64,000 nt of DNA from NCBI GenBank assembly GCA_050186725.1, contig JBFWYG010000015.1:1-64000 (forward strand). The letters run 5' to 3'. The stretch is from JADJYF01 sp050186725. GTDB taxonomy: Bacteria; Pseudomonadota; Gammaproteobacteria; Ga0077536. Every line of letters starts with the position of its first letter. Positions within the stretch are counted from its first letter, which is position 1. The notes beneath the pieces were generated by a model. The model ran no database searches. It was not told where the DNA came from and saw nothing but the letters and a program-made list of their open reading frames with translations. This document shows positions 57,984 to 64,000 of the stretch, piece after piece. Position numbers and translations under genes: made by a program.

Positions 57984-59435
57984 ATGAGAGCGAAATCGCT
58001 GTCCCTGGTCGGGGCGCTGTGTCTGTTCGTGCTGGGTCAGGCCGTCGCCCAGGACGTGCGCCTGCCCGATTTCACCCTGCTGGCCAAGCAGAACAGTCCG
58101 GCGGTGGTGAACATCAGCACCTCCATGAAGGCGCCCAAGCTGAGCCAGCGACTGCCGCCAGGTTACAACCTGCCCGACATTCCCGAGGACGGCCCGCTCA
58201 GCGACTTCTTCCGTCACTTCTTCGGCGACGAGGGCCCAGGCGGTCCGAACGGGCCCGACGGCCAGGAGCAGCGGTCCTCGCTCGGCTCGGGCTTCATCCT
58301 GAGCAAGGACGGCTACGTCATCACCAACTACCACGTGGTGCGCGAAGCCGACGAGATCATCGTGCGCATGTCCGATCGCAGTGAGCACTCCGCCAAGCTG
58401 GTCGGTTCCGACCAGCGCAGCGACGTGGCGGTGCTGAAGATCGAGGCCAACCGCGACCTGCCGACGGTCAAGACCGGCGATTCCGATCAGCTCGAGGTCG
58501 GCGAATGGGTGCTGGCCATCGGCTCCCCCTTCGGCTTCGACTACTCGGTCACGGCCGGCATCGTCAGCGCCAAGGGCCGCAGCCTGCCGAACGAGAACTA
58601 CGTGCCCTTCATCCAGACCGACGTCGCGATCAACCCGGGCAATTCCGGTGGCCCGTTGTTCAACCTGCGCGGCGAGGTGGTGGGGGTCAACTCGCAGATC
58701 TACAGCCGCACCGGCGGCTTCATGGGCGTGTCCTTCGCCATTCCGATGAAGGTCGTGCAGGACGTCTACAGCCAGATTCGCGACCATGGCAGCGTGACCC
58801 GCGGCTGGCTGGGCGTGCTGATCCAGGACGTCACCCAGGAGCTCGCCGAGTCCTTCGCCATGGACAAGCCGACTGGCGCCCTGGTGTCCAAGGTGCTGGC
58901 CGGCAGTCCGGCGGAGAAGGCGGGCGTGCAGACCGGCGACGTCATCCTGAGCTTCGCCGGCAAGCGCATCGAGCGCTCGTCCGATTTGCCGCCGCTGGTC
59001 GGCGGCACCAAGGTCGGCGACAAGATCCCCGTCGAACTCATGCGGGACGGCAAGCGCCGCAACCTGACCATCAACATCGGCGCGCTGCCGGAAGACGAGC
59101 CGGAGATCGCCGGCGGCGGCGCCGCGCCGGAGAAGTCCAAGCTCGACGCCAAGCTCAAGATTGCCGTGGCCGAGCCCACGCCTCAGCAACGCGAGGAGGC
59201 CCAGGTCAACGAGGGCGGCGTGCTCATCGCGGACATCGCCGAAGGCCCGGCCTATGCCGCGGGCCTGCGCGAGGGCGACATCATCCTGCAGCTGAACAAT
59301 CACCGCATCGGCGGCCTCAAGGACTTCCGCGCACAGGTCGAGAAGCTCGAGGCGGGCAAGACCGTGCCGGTGCTGATCCAGCGCCAGGGCGGTCCGCTGT
59401 TCCTGGCGATGAAGGTGCCGAAGAAGGATGGCTGA
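57984..59435 (+). CDS. mucD: periplasmic serine protease MucD (DegP family)
   Basis: A 483-residue HtrA protease. The signal peptide (SLSLVGALCLFVLGQAVAQ) is followed by a trypsin-like domain with catalytic His in ITNYHVV, Asp in RSDVAVL and Ser in INPGNSGGPL, then two PDZ domains (about residues 285-370 and 400-475). It degrades misfolded periplasmic proteins and restrains the RpoE response in Pseudomonas. It follows rseB after ten bases, and no rseC/mucC gene lies between them. Its 3' end overlaps the glutaredoxin-like gene by eight bases. Confidence 0.94.
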   Translation: MRAKSLSLVGALCLFVLGQAVAQDVRLPDFTLLAKQNSPAVVNISTSMKAPKLSQRLPPGYNLPDIPEDGPLSDFFRHFFGDEGPGGPNGPDGQEQRSSLGSGFILSKDGYVITNYHVVREADEIIVRMSDRSEHSAKLVGSDQRSDVAVLKIEANRDLPTVKTGDSDQLEVGEWVLAIGSPFGFDYSVTAGIVSAKGRSLPNENYVPFIQTDVAINPGNSGGPLFNLRGEVVGVNSQIYSRTGGFMGVSFAIPMKVVQDVYSQIRDHGSVTRGWLGVLIQDVTQELAESFAMDKPTGALVSKVLAGSPAEKAGVQTGDVILSFAGKRIERSSDLPPLVGGTKVGDKIPVELMRDGKRRNLTINIGALPEDEPEIAGGGAAPEKSKLDAKLKIAVAEPTPQQREEAQVNEGGVLIADIAEGPAYAAGLREGDIILQLNNHRIGGLKDFRAQVEKLEAGKTVPVLIQRQGGPLFLAMKVPKKDG

Positions 59436-59691
59436 CGCGGCGGGCGCGCCGCTGGAACTGACCTTGGTGTCACGCCTCGACTGCGGCCTGTGCGAGAAGT
59501 TTGAGGCGGCGCTCGCGGCCTGGGACGTGCAGCGCGCGCGCTGGCGCCTGACGGTGGTCGACGTCGACGCGAGCCCGGCGCTCGTCGCGCGCTGGGGCGC
59601 CAAGGTCCCCGTGCTGCTCCTGGGCGAGCAGGAGGTGTGCAGCCTGCGCTTCCGCCCCGAGCGTCTCGCGGCCCTGCTCGCGCCGGCCTGA
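59428..59691 (+). CDS. glutaredoxin-like thioredoxin-fold protein
   Basis: An 87-residue protein with the pattern LTLVSRLDCGLCEKFEAAL (CxxC redox motif at about residues 19-22) and VPVLLLGEQEVCSLRF (cis-Pro loop). It belongs to the small glutaredoxin/YruB-like group often next to mucD and lepA in Gammaproteobacteria. Electron partner unknown. The ATG lies within the last bases of mucD, indicating co-translation. Confidence 0.85.
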   Translation: MADAAGAPLELTLVSRLDCGLCEKFEAALAAWDVQRARWRLTVVDVDASPALVARWGAKVPVLLLGEQEVCSLRFRPERLAALLAPA

Positions 59692-59774
59692 ACGCCTCGC
59701 CGCAACCGGCAATCGTGTCGCGGGCCGGCCTGCGCTAGAATCGCGCGTTCTTCGCGCAGATTCCGACCTACCTC

Positions 59775-61579
<1,805 letters not shown>

Positions 61580-61583
<4 letters not shown>

Positions 61584-62359
61584 TCTGGGATTTCGCCGCG
61601 GTACTTACCCTGCTGGTACTGGTCAGCGGTGCGATATGGGCGCTGGACGCGCTGGTGTTCGAGCCGCGCCGCCGCGCCGGCGCCGTCGCGGGAGAGAGCC
61701 CGGCCACGCCCTGGCTGGCCGACTACGCGCGCTCCTTCTTCCCGATATTTCTCATCGTGCTGCTGCTGCGCTCCTTCCTGGTCGAACCGTTCCGCATTCC
61801 GTCGGGCTCCATGATCCCGACCCTCCTGATCGGTGACTTCATCCTGGTCAACAAGTACGAGTACGGCATCCGCCTGCCGGTCCTCAACAAGAAGGTGCTG
61901 CCGCTCGGCGATCCGAAGCGCGGCGACGTGGTGGTGTTCCGTTTTCCCCTCGACCCGTCGACGCCGTTCATCAAGCGCATCGTCGGCCTGCCCGGCGACA
62001 CCGTGCGCTACGTCGACAAGACGCTGTACGTCAATGGTGAGAAAGTGCCCGAGGTTCCAGCCGGAACTTACGTTGGTGTACGATCCGCCGCGGTACATAC
62101 CGGCGCGCAGTTGTTCAAGGAACAGCTGGGTACCCGCCAGCACGACATCATCGAGACGCCGGGCGCGGGTTCACTGAACGGCGAGTACCAGGTACCGGCA
62201 GGGCACTACTTCGTGCTCGGCGACAATCGCGACAACAGCCGGGACTCGCGCTACTGGGGCTTCGTGCCGGATCAGAACCTGGTCGGTCGCGCGTTCTTCA
62301 TCTGGATGGCCTGGGACAGCGGGCCGGCGTTAAAGCGCGTCGGCACCATCATTCAATGA
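61580..62359 (+). CDS. lepB: signal peptidase I
   Basis: A 259-residue membrane protease that cleaves signal peptides. Two N-terminal hydrophobic segments (about 3-25 and 50-70) precede the catalytic Ser in FRIPSGSMIPTLLIGDFILVNKY and the Lys in FIKRIVGLPGDTVRY. The C-terminal GHYFVLGDNRDNSRDSRYWGFVP is box E. The length is close to enteric LepB without large insertions. The start is fixed by the ATGA overlap with lepA. Confidence 0.95.
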
Positions 62360-62378
62360 CGAGGGAGAGGGCAGGGCG

Positions 62379-62780
62379 ATGATGACGAGAAAAGCACAGC
62401 GTGGCGTCACCCTCAGCGGGCTGATCATGGCCTGCATCGTGTTGGGCGTGGCGGCACTGCTCGTCATGCGACTGTGGCCGATTTACAACGAGAAGATGAA
62501 GGTCGACCAGGCGATGGACAAGCTGGCTTCCAACCCCGACTTGGGGCGCATGACCAAGCCGGAGATGGTGCAGGCCATCATGCGCCAGTTCGACGTCAGC
62601 GACGTCGATCGCTTCGACACCCTGTCGCTGAGCAAAGTGGTCACGGTGGGCAAGAAGAAGGGCAGCAACAACAAGGTGGTGATGATGGCCTACGAGATCC
62701 GCGCCCCCCTGTTCAGCAACCTCGACGTGGTGATGAACTACCGCAACGTCAAGGAATTCGGTCCGGCCAAGACAGATTGA
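62379..62780 (+). CDS. DUF4845 membrane protein
   Basis: A 133-residue protein with one N-terminal hydrophobic helix (GVTLSGLIMACIVLGVAALLVMRLWP) and a small C-terminal domain. It matches the DUF4845 family, commonly encoded between lepB and rnc in Gammaproteobacteria; function unknown. The N-terminus resembles a type IV pilin-like leader only superficially (no clear cleavage site). A GGAGAGGGCAGGG ribosome site precedes the ATG. Its stop overlaps rnc in TTGA. Confidence 0.88.
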   Translation: MMTRKAQRGVTLSGLIMACIVLGVAALLVMRLWPIYNEKMKVDQAMDKLASNPDLGRMTKPEMVQAIMRQFDVSDVDRFDTLSLSKVVTVGKKKGSNNKVVMMAYEIRAPLFSNLDVVMNYRNVKEFGPAKTD

Positions 62781-63469
62781 ACGATTTCTCCGCACAGCGC
62801 GCCACCGCGCGGGTGCACCGCGCGCTCGGCTACGAATTTCGCGACGCGACCCTGCTCTGGCACGCCCTCACGCACCGCAGTTTCGGCACGCCCCACAACG
62901 AGCGCCTGGAGTTCCTCGGTGACGCCCTGCTGGGCATGATCGTCGCCGAGTACCTGTTCAACCGCTTCCCGGAGGCCGACGAGGGTCGCCTGACCCGTAC
63001 CCGCGCCACCTTGGTCAACCGCGAGAGCCTGGCCGAACTGGCCCGTGATCTCGAACTCGGCGAGCACCTGCGCCTGGGCGAGGGGGAACTGAAGAGCGGT
63101 GGCTGGCGGCGCGATTCGATCCTGGCCAACGCGCTCGAGGCCCTGCTCGGCGCCATCTACCTGGATGGCGGCATGGATGCCTGCCGCGACACCGTACTGC
63201 GGGTGCTCGAGCCGCGCCTCGCTGCAATCGATCCCGCGACGTCCACCAAGGATGCCAAGACCGCACTGCAGGAATACCTGCAAGGCCGACGCCTGAGCCT
63301 GCCCGAGTACACCACCATGGACATCACCGGCCCTTCCCACGCCCAGCTCTTCACCGTCAGCTGCGCTGTGGGCGTGCTGCCCGAACCCGTGATCGCGAGC
63401 GGTCCCAGCCGACGCAAGGCCGAGCAGGCCGCCGCGCGCGCGGCGCTCACCGCGCTCACCCAACGATGA
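62777..63469 (+). CDS. rnc: ribonuclease III
   Basis: A 230-residue dsRNA endonuclease (E. coli 226). The RNase III signature NERLEFLGDALLGMIVAEYLF (catalytic Glu and Asp), the second acidic cluster in NALEALLGAIYLDGG, and a C-terminal dsRBD (KTALQEYLQGRRLSLPEYTTM, ASGPSRRKAEQAAARAAL) are present. The start is TTG in a TTGA overlap with the DUF4845 gene; no ATG fits an N-terminus of normal length. It overlaps era by four bases. Confidence 0.95.
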   Translation: MNDFSAQRATARVHRALGYEFRDATLLWHALTHRSFGTPHNERLEFLGDALLGMIVAEYLFNRFPEADEGRLTRTRATLVNRESLAELARDLELGEHLRLGEGELKSGGWRRDSILANALEALLGAIYLDGGMDACRDTVLRVLEPRLAAIDPATSTKDAKTALQEYLQGRRLSLPEYTTMDITGPSHAQLFTVSCAVGVLPEPVIASGPSRRKAEQAAARAALTALTQR

Positions 63470-64000
63470 ACGCCGCCGTGGAACGCTGCGGCCTGGTGGC
63501 CATCGTCGGACGCGCCAACGTCGGCAAGTCGACGCTCTTGAATGCGATCCTGGGACAGAAGCTCTCGATCACTTCGCGCAAACCGCAGACCACCCGCTAC
63601 CAGCTGCTCGGCGTGAAGACCGTCGACGCGACCCAGCTGGTGTTCGTCGACACGCCTGGCTGGCAGCGCCATCCCAAGAACGAACTGAATCGCCGCATGA
63701 ACCGCCAGGTGCGCCACGCGCTCGGCGACTGCGATCGCGCGGTGCTGGTGATCGATGCGCGCTACTGGCACGCGGACGACGAGCTGGTCTACCAGATGCT
63801 GGTCCAGGCCGGCCTGTCGGTGGTGCTGGCGCTGAACAAGCACGATCTACTGAAACAGAAGTCCGAGCTGCTGCCGACCATCGCGAAGCTCGCCGCCGAA
63901 CACGAGTTCGCCGCCGTGGTACCGATCTGCGCGCGCACCGGTGCGGGCGTGGACGCCCTGCTGGCGGAGCTGGCCAGCGGGCTGCCGGAACGGGCGCATC
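63466..64000 (+). CDS. era: GTPase Era, 3' end beyond the window
   Basis: The first 178 residues of Era, a GTPase for 16S rRNA maturation and small-subunit assembly. G1 is GRANVGKST (Ala where Pro is usual in GRPNVGKS), G2/G3 SRKPQTTRYQLLGV and FVDTPGWQ, and G4 NKHD. The KH domain lies outside the window. The ATG overlaps the rnc stop (ATGA), the last junction of the lepA-lepB-rnc-era operon. Confidence 0.95.
   Translation, partial: MNAAVERCGLVAIVGRANVGKSTLLNAILGQKLSITSRKPQTTRYQLLGVKTVDATQLVFVDTPGWQRHPKNELNRRMNRQVRHALGDCDRAVLVIDARYWHADDELVYQMLVQAGLSVVLALNKHDLLKQKSELLPTIAKLAAEHEFAAVVPICARTGAGVDALLAELASGLPERAH

Noticed and set aside
59736..59741. TAGAAT as a separate lepA promoter
   Set aside because: The -10-like hexamer has no convincing -35 at 16-18 bases, so it is mentioned with lepA but not listed as a feature.

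Overview
The window is a high-GC (roughly two-thirds G+C), gene-dense stretch of a gammaproteobacterial chromosome. The lineage call rests on a ZipA cell-division gene in the order smc-zipA-ligA, an rpoE-rseA-rseB-mucD stress operon divergent from nadB, the run lepA-lepB-DUF4845-rnc-era, and a GluQ-type tRNA-modifying enzyme. A run of exactly 100 N at 53603-53702 marks a scaffold gap of unknown true size, so this is a draft or metagenome assembly. I see no rRNA, tRNA, CRISPR array, transposase or prophage gene.

Layout. 1-2739: 3' part of an AsmA-like envelope protein. 2916-4247: three small genes of unknown function, two of them putative lipoproteins sharing a motif. 4333-15472: a complete glycogen/maltodextrin cluster, malQ-glgX-glgB-glgP on the minus strand divergent from glgC-glgA. 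15613-17742: a VWA protein and a MoxR-type AAA ATPase whose stop codons lie inside a dispersed palindromic repeat. 17863-22032: cupin, AcuI-like reductase, enoyl-CoA hydratase/3-hydroxyacyl-CoA dehydrogenase and a DNA alkyltransferase. 22046-25987: MFS transporter, a six-unit repeat array, and three small redox/hydrolase genes. 26001-30386: a 1461-residue membrane protein with a Cache-like sensor region and a STAND-like C-terminus. 30656-42096: a long run of minus-strand genes (methyltransferase, LLM-type flavin oxidoreductase, acyl-CoA ligase, thiamine-binding protein, asnS, metH, lptF, LAB_N protein, GT2). 42255-45586: cobalamin adenosyltransferase, thrH, and queF-cysZ-gluQ. 45764-52411: smc-zipA-ligA. 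52395-55534: diguanylate cyclase, the gap, a truncated SDR gene and nadB. 55760-64000: rpoE-rseA-rseB-mucD, a glutaredoxin-like gene, lepA-lepB-DUF4845-rnc-era (era runs off the end).

How the genes work together. The glg cluster covers ADP-glucose synthesis, chain elongation, branching, phosphorolysis, debranching and maltodextrin disproportionation. RpoE and its anti-sigma system control envelope stress, and a matching promoter lies upstream of rpoE. QueF and GluQ bracket the queuosine modification of tRNA. MetH needs a cobalamin cofactor and lies near a cobalamin adenosyltransferase. Genes are tightly packed: ten junctions are four-base ATGA/GTGA/TTGA overlaps, which also fix the non-ATG starts of several genes.

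The most notable oddities are a DNA ligase LigA without the four-cysteine zinc finger, repeat-supplied stop codons, the giant Cache/STAND-like protein, and a near-consensus sigma-54 promoter before a diguanylate cyclase.
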